From the NCBI RefSeq assembly GCF_022179325.1, contig NZ_BPQQ01000034.1:1-64000 (forward strand): 64,000 bases of DNA. The letters are read 5' to 3'. Source of the stretch: Methylobacterium isbiliense (lineage in GTDB: Bacteria; Pseudomonadota; Alphaproteobacteria; Rhizobiales; Beijerinckiaceae). Shown here in pieces: positions 1-8,523 of this stretch. Below the pieces are notes generated by a model. It saw only the letters and a list, made by a program, of their open reading frames with translations. It did no database searches and had not been told where the DNA came from. Numbering within the stretch: the first letter of the stretch is position 1; every line of letters starts with the position of its first letter. The translations under genes and the position numbers were made by a program.

Positions 1-1
1 G

Positions 2-859
2 ACGAACGGCTCCTGCTTGCCGTTCGTCTACGGGTCGCTCGGCGGCGCGACCGCAGCCCTGGTGCCCGATCCCGGCGGCCAGGATGCGGCCGACCCGGCG
101 GGCCGGCTCGTGCGTGAGACCCGGCGCGACTACGAGTTCGCCGAGCGGGTCGGGACCAAGGAAGCCTGGGGCTCGTTCCTGGCGGCGCATCCGGCCGGGT
201 TCTACGCCGACCTCGCCCGGGCGCAGCTTAGCAAGCTCACCGTCGGCGCGGGCGCCTCGCCCCCGGCGCCGCCCGAGCGCAAGCCGCTGCCCGGACCACT
301 GCCCAAACCTTCGCCCAAGCTCCTGCCGGAGACGCGCCCGCCGACCGAGGATCCGGTCACGGCGGCGATCGATCCGGGACCCAAGGCCCTGCCGCCCGCG
401 GCCGGCCGCGCGGAGGCCTGCCAGCGCGACGCCGAGACTCTGGCGCGCCTGCGCACGCGGCGGGTGCCCGAGGAGATCCTGCGCTTCCGGCGCGAGCTGA
501 CCTGCGAGGAGCTGCGGCCCCAGCTCGCGCGCCTGATCGAGAGCACGGCCGCCGAGGAGGCGCTGCCGCCCCCGAAGGTGGTGCCCGATCCGGAGCCGCT
601 GCGGCCGGCCCCACGAATCGAACGCTCGCCGGGACCGGAACGGTCGCCGGGACCGGAACGGTCGCCGGGCGCGGCCCTTCCTCCGGCGACGGCGCGGGCC
701 ACCGGCGCGCCCGCGAGCTGCGAGCAGGAGGCCCAGATCCTGGCGCGGCTGCGCGCCACGCGGGATGCGCAGGAGATCGACCGCTTCGCCCGCAGCCTCG
801 CCTGCCAGGATCTGCGCCCTCAGGTGCTGCGCCTGCGCGAGAGCGTGATGGACGAGTAG
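2..859 (+). CDS. C-terminal part of a caspase-like (peptidase C14 family) protein, partial
   Basis: The reading frame is open to the left edge, so the beginning of the gene lies outside the window; a TTG at 17 is probably internal. The visible part has a segment around residues 35-70 (DYEFAERVGTKEAWGSFLAA and following) of the kind found after the caspase domain of rhizobial caspase-family proteins. A long Pro-rich linker follows. Two similar cysteine-containing modules then appear (ACQRDAETLARLRTRR and SCEQEAQILARLRATR), each ending in a CxxLRPQ-type motif. The catalytic His/Cys domain is not in view, so the family call rests on the tail alone. The duplicated module suggests a protein-binding repeat. 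The gene ends just before a converging transporter gene. Confidence 0.5.
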   Translation, partial: TNGSCLPFVYGSLGGATAALVPDPGGQDAADPAGRLVRETRRDYEFAERVGTKEAWGSFLAAHPAGFYADLARAQLSKLTVGAGASPPAPPERKPLPGPLPKPSPKLLPETRPPTEDPVTAAIDPGPKALPPAAGRAEACQRDAETLARLRTRRVPEEILRFRRELTCEELRPQLARLIESTAAEEALPPPKVVPDPEPLRPAPRIERSPGPERSPGPERSPGAALPPATARATGAPASCEQEAQILARLRATRDAQEIDRFARSLACQDLRPQVLRLRESVMDE

Positions 860-879
860 GAGCACCGCCCGGTCGCCCC

Positions 880-1839
880 TCACGGCGGGAGGGCGCCCGC
901 CTCGCGCAGGAAGGCGGCCGTGGCGGGATGGAGCCATGCGGCCGGAACCGCGGCCGGCAGGTCGCGCGGATCGCTCGCCCGCTCGTGCGGGAGATGCCGC
1001 GCCAGGGCGTCCCGGCCGCGATCGATCGCCCGCACGAGTCGCGACACGGCCGAATCCTCCAGACCCGGCCTGGCGATGATGAAGCTCCAGGAGCCGACCG
1101 TCGCGATCGCCTCCGCCTGCGCCGGGAAGGTCCCGGCCGGCACCGTCATGCGGCGCAGCGAGGGGCTCAGGGCGAGGATGGCGTCCAGGGCCTCCGCGGG
1201 CGGGCCGAAGAAGCGGGCACCGCCCGGCGCGGCGGCCATCGCCCGGAAGCCCGGCCAGCCGAGGCCGCCGCCCCACAGGGCGGCGGCGCGGCCGTCGCGG
1301 ACCATCTCCGGCCCGTCGCCGGCCCGGTCGAGCAGGATCGGCTGGATGTCGCGCTCCGGTTCGAGGCCGGCCCCGCGCAGCACCGTGCGCCCCATCGCGG
1401 TGAGGCCGGAGCTGCGCGTGCCGAGCGCGACCGGCCGGCCCCGCAGATCCGCGAGGGCGCGCACCGGGCTCGCCGCCGGCACGACGAAGAGCCCGGGCGC
1501 GGCGTAGACCGGGGCTACCACCGCGAGCCCGGCCCGATCCGGCCCGGCCAGGGCCTCGTGGGCGTACTCGCCCTGCACGAGCGCCAGGTCGACCTGCCCC
1601 TCCCGCAGCAGGACGAGGTTCTCGCTCGATCCGGTGGTGGCGCGCCGCGCGAGTTCCAGCGCCGGATCGACCTCGCGCAGGGCGGCGGCGAGCGCCTCGC
1701 CGTAGGCCGGAAAGCCGCCCCCCGGCGTCGCCGTCCCGAGCACGAGGCGCAGGGGCTCCTCGGCCCGGAGCGACCGCACCGGCCAGAGCGGGACGGCCAT
1801 CGCCATCGCGGCGGTGAGGGACAGCCAGTGTCTCAGCAT
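880..1839 (-). CDS. TAXI-family TRAP transporter solute-binding protein
   Basis: Periplasmic binding protein of the TAXI (TRAP-associated extracytoplasmic immunogenic) family, expected to capture a small carboxylate or amino acid for a TRAP membrane permease. The ATG at 1839 gives MLRHWLSLTAAMAMAVPL, a clear signal peptide ending near LRAEEP; an in-frame start 24 bases further upstream (1863) is possible. The family hallmarks LGTATPGGGFPAYGEALAAAL, TTGSSENLVLL and VDLALVQGEYA are visible near the N-terminus. About 320 residues is normal for the family. No TRAP membrane subunit is adjacent, so it either works with a permease elsewhere or serves as a stand-alone sensor. It is divergent from the CoA-transferase gene at 2077. 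Confidence 0.8.
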   Translation of the reverse strand: MLRHWLSLTAAMAMAVPLWPVRSLRAEEPLRLVLGTATPGGGFPAYGEALAAALREVDPALELARRATTGSSENLVLLREGQVDLALVQGEYAHEALAGPDRAGLAVVAPVYAAPGLFVVPAASPVRALADLRGRPVALGTRSSGLTAMGRTVLRGAGLEPERDIQPILLDRAGDGPEMVRDGRAAALWGGGLGWPGFRAMAAAPGGARFFGPPAEALDAILALSPSLRRMTVPAGTFPAQAEAIATVGSWSFIIARPGLEDSAVSRLVRAIDRGRDALARHLPHERASDPRDLPAAVPAAWLHPATAAFLREAGALPP

Positions 1840-2076
1840 GACGGGTCCTGCCTCTTGCGGCATCCGCGGGTGCCCGGCCGGGCTTGCCGGGCGATGGTAC
1901 GGGGAGACGCCCGCGAAGGCGAAGCCCGGTGGCGCGCGGCACCTCTCCGCCCGCCGGGTTCAGCCCTGCCCCGGGCTCCCGGCCGGTCGCTATCCAAGCG
2001 CGACCGACCTCCGTAAGCTCGGGCGGCGCGCCCGCGCGCCACGATCGCGCGGCCGGCGGCGCCCGGGGAGGACGGC

Positions 2077-3291
2077 ATGGTCAAGATCCTGGCGGGGCTG
2101 CGCATCGTCGAGGGCTCGGCCTTCGTCGCCGCGCCCCTGGCCGGCATGACGCTGGCGCAGATGGGTGCGGACGTGATCCGCTTCGACCGCATCCGGGGCG
2201 GGCTCGATCACGCGCGCTGGCCGGTGACCGACCAGGGCCGCAGCCTGTTCTGGGCCGGGCTGAACAAGGGCAAGCGCAGCCTCGCGGTCGACATGTCCAC
2301 CCCGCGCGGACAGGAGGTGGTGACCCGCCTCATCTGCCAGCCCGGCGAGGGCAAGGGCATCTTCCTCACCAACCTGCGCGTGCGCGGCTGGATGGACTAC
2401 GACACGCTGCGGCAGCACCGCGAGGACCTGATCATGATGTCGATCACCGGCGACCGCCACGGCGGGCCGCAGGTGGACTACACGGTCAACCCCGCGGTGG
2501 GCTTTCCCGCCGCCACGGGGCCGGAGGGCTCGACCGAGCCGGTGGGGCACGTGCTGCCGGCCTGGGACTGCATCACCGGCCAGCAGGCGGCGCTGGGCAT
2601 CCTGGCCGCCGAGCGCCACCGCCGCCTGACCGGACGCGGCCAGGTGGTGGAACTCGCGCTCAAGGACATGGCGCTCGCCATGCTGGGCAATCTCGGCCTG
2701 ATCGGCGAGGTGACGGTGAACGGCACCGACCGCCCGAAGGTCGGGAACGCGCTCTACGGCGCCTATGCGCAGGATTTCGTCTGCCGGGACGGCGAGCGGG
2801 TGATCGTGGTGGCCCTCACCCAGCGGCAATGGGACACCCTTCAGGCGGCGACCGGGACCCGGCCCGAGATGGATGCGCTCGCCGCACGGCTCGGCGCCGA
2901 CCTGCGGCAGGAGGGCGAACGCTACCACCACCGCCACGCCATCACGGCGGTGCTGGCGCCCTTCTTCGCGGCGCGCCGGCTCGACGAGTTCGCGGGCGCG
3001 TTCCAGGCCCGCGGCGTGACGTGGTCCCGCTACCGCTCGTTCCGCCAGGTGGTGGAGGAGGATCCGGACTGCTCGACCGACAACCCGATGTTCACCCGGC
3101 TGGAGCATCCGGGGATCGGGTCGTACCTCACCCCCGGCAACCCGATCGTGTTCTCGGACGTGGAGCGCGTCGCTCCCCGGCGCGCGCCGAGCCTGGGGGA
3201 GAACACCGACGAGATCCTGGCCGAGATCGGCTACGGCGATGCCGAGGTCGCGCGCCTGCACGACGACGGCATCGTGGCGGGGCCGCGCTGA
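2077..3291 (+). CDS. Class III (CaiB/BaiF) CoA-transferase, resembling 2-methylfumaryl-CoA isomerase (mesaconyl-CoA C1-C4 CoA transferase)
   Basis: A 404-residue family III CoA-transferase. The N-terminus (GLRIVEGSAFVAAPLAGM, GADVIRFDRI) and the phrases RWPVTDQG, WAGLNKGKRSLAVD, VNPAVGFPAATGP, HVLPAWDCITGQ and VTWSRYRSFRQ look, from memory, much closer to the Chloroflexus enzyme Mct than to ordinary formyl-CoA or carnitine CoA-transferases. Mct moves CoA within mesaconyl-CoA from C1 to C4. The Asp in VELALKDMALAM sits where the catalytic aspartate of the family is expected. The gene stands alone on the plus strand, with a divergent TAXI binding protein upstream and a convergent TerC gene 7 bases downstream. 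Substrate is an inference; a general CaiB-type role is the fallback. Confidence 0.7.
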   Translation: MVKILAGLRIVEGSAFVAAPLAGMTLAQMGADVIRFDRIRGGLDHARWPVTDQGRSLFWAGLNKGKRSLAVDMSTPRGQEVVTRLICQPGEGKGIFLTNLRVRGWMDYDTLRQHREDLIMMSITGDRHGGPQVDYTVNPAVGFPAATGPEGSTEPVGHVLPAWDCITGQQAALGILAAERHRRLTGRGQVVELALKDMALAMLGNLGLIGEVTVNGTDRPKVGNALYGAYAQDFVCRDGERVIVVALTQRQWDTLQAATGTRPEMDALAARLGADLRQEGERYHHRHAITAVLAPFFAARRLDEFAGAFQARGVTWSRYRSFRQVVEEDPDCSTDNPMFTRLEHPGIGSYLTPGNPIVFSDVERVAPRRAPSLGENTDEILAEIGYGDAEVARLHDDGIVAGPR

Positions 3292-3298
3292 GCCCCGC

Positions 3299-3979
3299 TC
3301 AGGACAGGCCGCTGGAGCCGATGACGTTGCTGACGACGGGCCAGACTTCGAGGAAGCCGCGGTAGACCATGTCGAGGGCCACGTACAGGATGATCACCAA
3401 GCCGACATAGCCGATCCAGTGATACTTCTGCAGCAGGCGCGCGATGAAGCTCGCGGCGATGCCCATCAGGGCGATCGACAGGCCAAGGCCGAAGACGAGG
3501 ACGACCGGGTGCTCGCGCGCGGCGCCCGCCACCGCCAGCACGTTGTCGAGCGACATCGACACGTCCGCCACGACGATCTGCCACGCCGCCTGACCGAAGG
3601 TCTTGCGCGGGGCGTGCTCGGCGATCTGGCCATCCCGGTCGAGATCCCGATCCTCCAGGGCCTCCTCGGCTTCGAGGTCCAGCTCCGCGTGGCCCGCCCG
3701 CAGCTCGCGCCACATCTTCCAGCAGACCCAGAGCAGCAGGATGCCGCCGGCCAGGAGCAGGCCCACGATGGCGAGGAGCTGGGAGACCATTCCGGCGAAG
3801 ACGATGCGCAGGACCGTGGCGGCGGCGATGCCGATCAGGATGGCCTTGTTGCGCTGGTCCCGCGGCAGGCCCGCCGCCGCCAAGCCGATCACGACCGCGT
3901 TGTCGCCGGCGAGGACCAGGTCGATCATGATGACCTGCAGGAATGCCGACAGGACTTCGGCCGTCAGGAGGTCGCTCAT
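3299..3979 (-). CDS. TerC family integral membrane protein
   Basis: A 226-residue multi-spanning membrane protein of the TerC/Alx family, associated with metal (often manganese) export or tellurium resistance. The two family repeats are visible: LVLAGDNAVVIGLAAAGLP near residue 20 and VVADVSMSLDNVLAVAGAAREHP near residue 135, each carrying the conserved Asp-Asn pair. A charged cytoplasmic loop rich in Asp and Glu separates the halves. I chose the ATG at 3979 because translation from there begins directly at the first membrane segment; longer in-frame starts only add a low-complexity Arg/Ala tail. The upstream 150 bases contain a strong hairpin described separately. Confidence 0.85.
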   Translation of the reverse strand: MSDLLTAEVLSAFLQVIMIDLVLAGDNAVVIGLAAAGLPRDQRNKAILIGIAAATVLRIVFAGMVSQLLAIVGLLLAGGILLLWVCWKMWRELRAGHAELDLEAEEALEDRDLDRDGQIAEHAPRKTFGQAAWQIVVADVSMSLDNVLAVAGAAREHPVVLVFGLGLSIALMGIAASFIARLLQKYHWIGYVGLVIILYVALDMVYRGFLEVWPVVSNVIGSSGLS

Positions 3980-4094
3980 GACGAGAGCCCCGGCATGAGA
4001 GGACCGTGCTCGGAAGGGGGGTGCGACATGTCTCGGGAGAACCTCGTGCTCGGCGGCCGCCGCGCGGGTGCGGGCCGGTTCCTGACTGACGGAC

Positions 4095-4140
4095 CTGCCC
4101 GGGGGCGAGGCACGCCCCCGGTCGCCCCAGAAAAGGGCAG
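4095..4140 (-). promoter_or_regulatory. Structured 5' leader hairpins upstream of the TerC gene
   Basis: About 120 bases before the TerC start there is a perfect 9-bp inverted repeat, CCGGGGGCG at 4099-4107 and CGCCCCCGG at 4113-4121, with a 5-base loop. A second possible pairing, CTGCCC at 4095-4100 with GGGCAG at 4135-4140, overlaps the first stem by two bases, so the two pairings compete. TerC genes are often preceded by the yybP-ykoY manganese riboswitch. I could not find the conserved core of that riboswitch, so I call only a structured leader. Confidence 0.3.
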
Positions 4141-4239
4141 CTTTGCGGCTCGGCATCACGCGCCGGCGCCGAGACCGGCCCGGCGGCGGCGATGAGGCGG
4201 GGATGACGGCCCGAGGGCCGCGGATTCAGGCCGCTCCCC

Positions 4240-5628
4240 TCAGGCGATGACGATGAACAGGAGCCACACCACGACGGGGGCCACAACCGTCACCAGGGCT
4301 CCATAGCCCATGAGCTTGCGGAAGAATGCATCCCGGTCGACGTTTTTGGCCGTGGCGAGCACGATCGCGCCGTTGGTCGAGAAGGGGCTCACGTCCACGA
4401 TCGTGGACGAGACCGCCATCGCCCCGATGAAGCCCACCGGATTGACGCCCGTGCCGGCCTGCAGGAACGGCACCGCCAGGGGGATGAGGGAGCCCAGCAC
4501 CGCCGTCGAGGACGCGAAGGCCGACACCACCGCCCCGATGAAGCACAGGAGCAGGGCCGCCATCATCGGCGAGGCGAGGCCGGCGACGCTGTTCCCGACG
4601 AACCCGATCGTGCCCATCTTCTCCAGCACGAACACGTAGGTGCTCACGCCTGTGATCAGCATGATCTCGGGCCAGCTCACCTGCCCGATCGCCCGCTTCT
4701 GCAGGTTGGGCGCCACGAGCGACAGGGCGAGCCCGATGGTGATCGAGACGAAGCCGATATCCAGGTTGAAGGCCAGGACCAGCACGGCGAGCGCGATCAG
4801 CCCGACCAGCGTGAGCCCCTGGTAGAGCCGCGAGCCGCCGGCCGTCTCCGCCTCGGCACGATCCTCGACCAGCGGATCGTCGAGGCCCTTCTCCAGCTTC
4901 CGCTCCTCGGTGAGCGCCTCGGCCTCCGCGTCCCCGAACGCCTGGGGCCCGCGCTGCGGCAGCGTGACCCGGACAGGCGGCACGTCCGTGCCGCCCGGGG
5001 CGCCCGCGAGCGCCGCCTTCGTCCCCATCAGCCTGAGGCCGCCCATCAGGACGAACAGCAGGACCGCGACGGCGAGGTTCACGCCGAGGCTCGCGAAGAA
5101 CGTGAAGAGTTCGTTGAGGGGGAGGCCAGCCTTCGCCACCACCGTGTTGGTGATGCCGCCATAGATGCTGATGGGCGAGAAACCGCCGCCCTGCGCGCCG
5201 TGGATGACGAGCAGACCCATCAGCAACGGATTGATGTTGTACTTCGCGGCGAAGCCCAGGGCGATCGGGGCGATGATCGCGACCGCGGCCGGGGAGACGG
5301 CCCCGACGGCCGTGAGCGCCCCCGTGATCCCGAACATGATCCACGGGATGGCGGCGATCCGGCCGCGCACCGCCCTGACGGCGAGCTGGACCAGCCAGTC
5401 GATGGTGCCGTTGTTCTGCGCGATGGCGAACAGGTAGGTGATGCCGACGAGCGTGAGAAACAGGCCGCCGGGAAACCCGGCGATGATCTCCTTAGTGGAC
5501 AGGCCTGCCGCGAGGGTGCCGACCAGAAAGGCGCCGACGAAGGCCAGCACGCCCATGTTGACCGGCCAGATCGTGGCCACCACGAACATGGCGCAGAGCG
5601 CGTAGATCGAGATCAGGTGAGGCGTCAC
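4240..5628 (-). CDS. SLC13/MatC-type dicarboxylate (malonate-like) permease
   Basis: A 462-residue inner-membrane carrier with about a dozen hydrophobic segments. The N-terminal half matches the MatC N-terminal domain (MGVLAFVGAFLVGTLAAGLS, IIAGFPGGLFLTLVGITYLF, NGTIDWLVQLAVRA). The motif GGGFSPISIYGGITNTVV follows, then a hydrophilic central loop, then a second half with SSTAVLGSLIPLAVP and DVSPFSTNGAIVLA, typical of the ion transporter superfamily. Expected substrates are malonate, succinate or related dicarboxylates. Translation starts with GTG at 5628 behind a GAGGAAA ribosome site. It is divergent from a GntR-type regulator with a perfect palindrome between them, so it is probably that regulator's target. 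Confidence 0.8.
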   Translation of the reverse strand: MTPHLISIYALCAMFVVATIWPVNMGVLAFVGAFLVGTLAAGLSTKEIIAGFPGGLFLTLVGITYLFAIAQNNGTIDWLVQLAVRAVRGRIAAIPWIMFGITGALTAVGAVSPAAVAIIAPIALGFAAKYNINPLLMGLLVIHGAQGGGFSPISIYGGITNTVVAKAGLPLNELFTFFASLGVNLAVAVLLFVLMGGLRLMGTKAALAGAPGGTDVPPVRVTLPQRGPQAFGDAEAEALTEERKLEKGLDDPLVEDRAEAETAGGSRLYQGLTLVGLIALAVLVLAFNLDIGFVSITIGLALSLVAPNLQKRAIGQVSWPEIMLITGVSTYVFVLEKMGTIGFVGNSVAGLASPMMAALLLCFIGAVVSAFASSTAVLGSLIPLAVPFLQAGTGVNPVGFIGAMAVSSTIVDVSPFSTNGAIVLATAKNVDRDAFFRKLMGYGALVTVVAPVVVWLLFIVIA

Positions 5629-5742
5629 GCGTGTTTCCTCCGTGTGCTCGGCCGCAGCCTTCGAGGCCGCCGACGGGGACGGCTTGCGGTGCCTCCCTCG
5701 CTTTGGATCCCTTGTAGCCGAACGGTACGCAGAAACAAGCGT

Positions 5743-5754
5743 CTTGTATACAAG
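5743..5754. promoter_or_regulatory. Perfect 12-bp palindrome, likely GntR/FCD operator
   Basis: CTTGTATACAAG is a perfect palindrome between the divergent carrier and regulator genes, 18 bases before the regulator start. FCD-type GntR regulators bind short symmetric sites of the form TTGTNNACAA, so this is probably where the product of the 5772 gene binds to control itself and the divergent permease. Function is inferred. Confidence 0.65.
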
Positions 5755-5771
5755 AATGGCGTTGAAGGATA

Positions 5772-6470
5772 ATGACGGCAGCCCTATGCTCGCCGGCGGC
5801 CCGCGAGGAACGAGCGATGCGCCGCGCCGAAGCGCTCAGGGATCAGCTTGAGCAGGACATCGTGACCGGTCACTTCCGGCCAGGCGATCGCCTGGACGAG
5901 CAGAGCCTCGCGGCGCGTTTCGGCGTCTCGCGCACGCCGATCCGGGAAGCCCTGATGCAGCTCGCCTCGACCGGCATGGTGGAGCTGCAGCCGCGCCGCG
6001 GCGCCTTCGTGGCCAGCCTGACCCTGCAGGCCGTGATCGAGCGGTTCGAGGCGATGGCGGCGCTGGAAGGCATGTGCGGCGCGCTGGCCGCACGCCGGAT
6101 TACCGAGGCGCAGCGCGCCCGCCTCGTCGCGGCGCACGAGCAATGCGTGGAGGCGACCCGGAACGGCTGCGCGGACACCTACTACTACGCGAACGAGCGC
6201 TTCCACCGCACGATCTACGAGGCCTGCCACAACCACTACCTCGCCGAGCAGGCCGGGCAGCTCCATACCCTGCTCAAGCCGTATCGCCGGCTGCAGCTGC
6301 GCGCACGCCACCGCGTCTCCCAGTCGCTCGGCGAGCACGCAATGATCGTGGAGGCGATCGCCGCCGGCGATTCCGCCGGGGCCGAGCATCACCTCCGGGA
6401 GCACATCCTGATCCAGGGCGAACGCCTGAACGACTTCATCAGCAGCTTCGGCACCGCGGACGTCGCCTGA
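5772..6470 (+). CDS. GntR-family transcriptional regulator, FCD subfamily
   Basis: A 232-residue DNA-binding protein. Residues about 18-80 form the GntR winged helix (LRDQLEQDIVTGHFRPGDRL, LAARFGVSRTPIREALMQLASTGMVELQPRRGAFV). Residues about 90-225 form an FCD ligand-binding domain, all helical, with the usual acidic and His residues (NERFHRTIYEACHN, ARHRVSQSLGEHAMIVEAI, AEHHLREHI) that bind a metal and a carboxylate ligand. It starts 18 bases after the CTTGTATACAAG palindrome and is divergent from the MatC-like carrier, so it most likely represses that carrier and its own gene until a dicarboxylate appears. A second in-frame ATG at 5817 would still keep the whole domain. Confidence 0.85.
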   Translation: MTAALCSPAAREERAMRRAEALRDQLEQDIVTGHFRPGDRLDEQSLAARFGVSRTPIREALMQLASTGMVELQPRRGAFVASLTLQAVIERFEAMAALEGMCGALAARRITEAQRARLVAAHEQCVEATRNGCADTYYYANERFHRTIYEACHNHYLAEQAGQLHTLLKPYRRLQLRARHRVSQSLGEHAMIVEAIAAGDSAGAEHHLREHILIQGERLNDFISSFGTADVA

Positions 6471-6507
6471 CGGCCGGGCGGCGACGGGGGCCGGTCGCGC
6501 CTCGCGC

Positions 6508-6768
6508 CTATCTCACGGGCACGCCGAAGCGCCAGGACAGCGCGTGCTCGGGTTCGGGACGCGCGGAGGCGGCGGACCCGGATGAGCGGGCGATCTCGAA
6601 GTCCAGCCGCTGCCGGTGCGTCTCCGCCAGCGCCGCGAGGATGCGCCGCACCGGTGCGGCGGGCGCGGGGCGAGCGCGCGAGGCATCGCCACGGCCGGAC
6701 GAGCCGGCCCGCGAAGGATCTCGGGCAAGGGAATGGGCAAGGGAGTTTGACGGAGTGTGGGACGCCAT
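6508..6768 (-). CDS. Small hypothetical protein
   Basis: An 86-residue protein I do not recognise. It starts with ATG at 6768 behind a GGAG ribosome site about 11 bases upstream. The first 40 residues are Ser/Arg/Ala rich. A short amphipathic stretch follows (VRRILAALAETHRQRLDFEIA), then an Arg/Pro tail. There are no membrane segments or Cys residues. It converges on the GntR gene and lies downstream of the DUF5872-like gene on the same strand. The ribosome site argues for a real gene, but composition alone could also give a chance reading frame. Confidence 0.4.
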   Translation of the reverse strand: MASHTPSNSLAHSLARDPSRAGSSGRGDASRARPAPAAPVRRILAALAETHRQRLDFEIARSSGSAASARPEPEHALSWRFGVPVR

Positions 6769-6893
6769 GATCGATCTCCGGAGCTGCGGCTCGGCGGTTC
6801 AGGCGTTCCCTCCCCCTCGCATATGGGACGTTTCTGCTGCGTTGCAACATGAGGCGATGCGCGGGCCGGAGCCGCGACGCGGCCCCGTTGCCG

Positions 6894-7400
6894 TCAGGCG
6901 CCCAACGCCCGCTCCAGCTCGCCCTTCGACATCCGGGAGCGGCCCGGAATGTCGCGCTCCCTCGCCTTGCGCATCAGCTCGGCCTTGGTGGCGCCCTTCG
7001 CGGAGCCCTTGCGGGCGGAGGCGGCCTTGGCGGCGACGTCCTTGGGCTGGCGGGAATGCTGTTTGCCCCTGGCGCTGTCGGCGCGCTTCTTGGCGGTGGT
7101 GCGCCGGTACTCCGCGTCGCTCAGGCGCGCGCGCGCGGCCTTGGGCAGATAGCGCTCGCCGGTCTCGCCGCTCTTGGCGCCCGACTTCGTGCCCCAATCC
7201 TCGTCGGTCCACTGCGTGAGGTGGTTGTCCGAGGACTTCTTGCCCTCGTAGCCGCCGCCCTCCTGCTTGTACTCCTGCACGGCCATCTGGGCCTTGCGGG
7301 CCGACCATTGCCCGGGCTTGCCGCCCTTGGCGGAGCGCGTGACCTGCGCCTTCACCTTGTCCCACAGCTTCGGGTCGGTCTTCTTGGCTGTTCCGGCCAT
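6894..7400 (-). CDS. DUF5872-like protein with C-terminal Rho-N/SAP-like segment
   Basis: A 168-residue very basic, soluble protein. Residues 1-100 ([73 protein letters not shown]) match a domain found in small alphaproteobacterial proteins, which I recall as DUF5872. The tail ([28 protein letters not shown]) resembles a Rho N-terminal or SAP-type nucleic-acid-binding helix pair. I chose the ATG at 7400 because a strong GAGAGGA ribosome site precedes it and the domain begins directly after. A chromatin-like or stress role is plausible but not shown. It is divergent from argC. Confidence 0.75.
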   Translation of the reverse strand: MAGTAKKTDPKLWDKVKAQVTRSAKGGKPGQWSARKAQMAVQEYKQEGGGYEGKKSSDNHLTQWTDEDWGTKSGAKSGETGERYLPKAARARLSDAEYRRTTAKKRADSARGKQHSRQPKDVAAKAASARKGSAKGATKAELMRKARERDIPGRSRMSKGELERALGA

Positions 7401-7575
7401 GTCATCCTCTCTCGTCGGCGTCCTCTCGATCGTCGCCCACCAACAGGAGCCCGCGCGGCCGGGTTCCGCAGGGGCGGCCGGGTCAACTGACTGGGATCGG
7501 ACGGTTGACTCGGGCCGAGACTGCCCGCATCCACCCGGTGTCGCGGCGCCGCAGCGCCCGCGCGGAGCCACGTCC

Positions 7576-8523
7576 ATGACCAGAGCCACCCTGCAGCGCC
7601 CGAGCGTCTTCATCGACGGCGAGGCCGGCACGACCGGTCTCGGCATCCGCGAGCGCCTGGAGCGATTCGACGACATCCGCCTGCGCTCGATCCCGCACGA
7701 GGCGCGCAAGGACCCGCAGGCGAAGCGCGCGCTGCTCGCCGAGGTGGACCTCGTGGTCCTGTGCCTGCCGGACGATGCCGCGGTGGACACCGTGGCGATG
7801 GCCGACGGCCTGCCCGGAGGCGGCCCGCGCATCCTCGACGCCAGCACGGCGCACCGGGTCGCGCCCGGCTGGACCTACGGATTCGCCGAGATGACGCGCG
7901 GCCAGCGCACGGCCCTGCGCGCCTCGCGGCGGGTCGCCAATCCGGGCTGCTACCCGACGGGCGCCATCGCGCTCCTGCGCCCGCTCGTCGAGGCGGGGCT
8001 GATTCCGGCCGATTTCCCCATCAGCATCAACGCGGTGAGCGGCTACAGCGGCGGCGGGCGCAAGATGATCGAGGCCTACGAGGCCGGCACCGCGCCGGCC
8101 TTCGAGCTCTACGGGCTCGGCCTCGCCCACAAGCACCTCGCCGAGACGCAGGCCTATAGCGGCCTGACCCGGCGCCCGATCTTCATCCCGTCGGTCGGCA
8201 ACTTCCGGCAGGGGATGCTGGTGTCGATCCCGCTGCACCTCGACGCGCTGCCGGGCCGGCCCGCGGCCGGCGACCTCGAAGCGGCGCTCCAGGCGGCCTA
8301 CGAGGGCGAGCCCCTGGTGCGCGTGGTGCCGGGCGCGGAGGACGGCGCCCACCGCGAGCGCCTGGAGCCGGAGGCGCTGAACGACAGCGACCGTCTGGAG
8401 CTGCGGGTGTTCGGCTCGGACGCTCACGCCCACGCGGTGCTCGTGGCGCGCCTCGACAACCTCGGCAAGGGCGCCTCGGGCGCCGCGGTGCAGAACCTGC
8501 GCCTGATGCTCGACCTCGAGTGA
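7576..8523 (+). CDS. argC: N-acetyl-gamma-glutamyl-phosphate reductase (type 2)
   Basis: Catalyses the NADPH-dependent reduction of N-acetylglutamyl phosphate to the semialdehyde in arginine biosynthesis, in the cytoplasm. The 315-residue length fits the short type 2 ArgC subfamily. Visible features are the nucleotide-binding [14 protein letters not shown] near residue 14, the catalytic cysteine in [12 protein letters not shown] near residue 120, [14 protein letters not shown], and the substrate-binding KHLAETQ and [11 protein letters not shown] segments. The ATG at 7576 places the Rossmann strand correctly; longer in-frame extensions carry no recognisable sequence. No other arg gene is adjacent. 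A GC-rich inverted repeat follows the stop. Confidence 0.92.
   Translation: MTRATLQRPSVFIDGEAGTTGLGIRERLERFDDIRLRSIPHEARKDPQAKRALLAEVDLVVLCLPDDAAVDTVAMADGLPGGGPRILDASTAHRVAPGWTYGFAEMTRGQRTALRASRRVANPGCYPTGAIALLRPLVEAGLIPADFPISINAVSGYSGGGRKMIEAYEAGTAPAFELYGLGLAHKHLAETQAYSGLTRRPIFIPSVGNFRQGMLVSIPLHLDALPGRPAAGDLEAALQAAYEGEPLVRVVPGAEDGAHRERLEPEALNDSDRLELRVFGSDAHAHAVLVARLDNLGKGASGAAVQNLRLMLDLE

Noticed and set aside
3980-4200. A yybP-ykoY manganese riboswitch upstream of TerC
   Set aside because: A CCGTCAGT segment and strong hairpins are present on the correct strand, but the conserved GGGGAGTAG and GCAAGACC blocks are missing.
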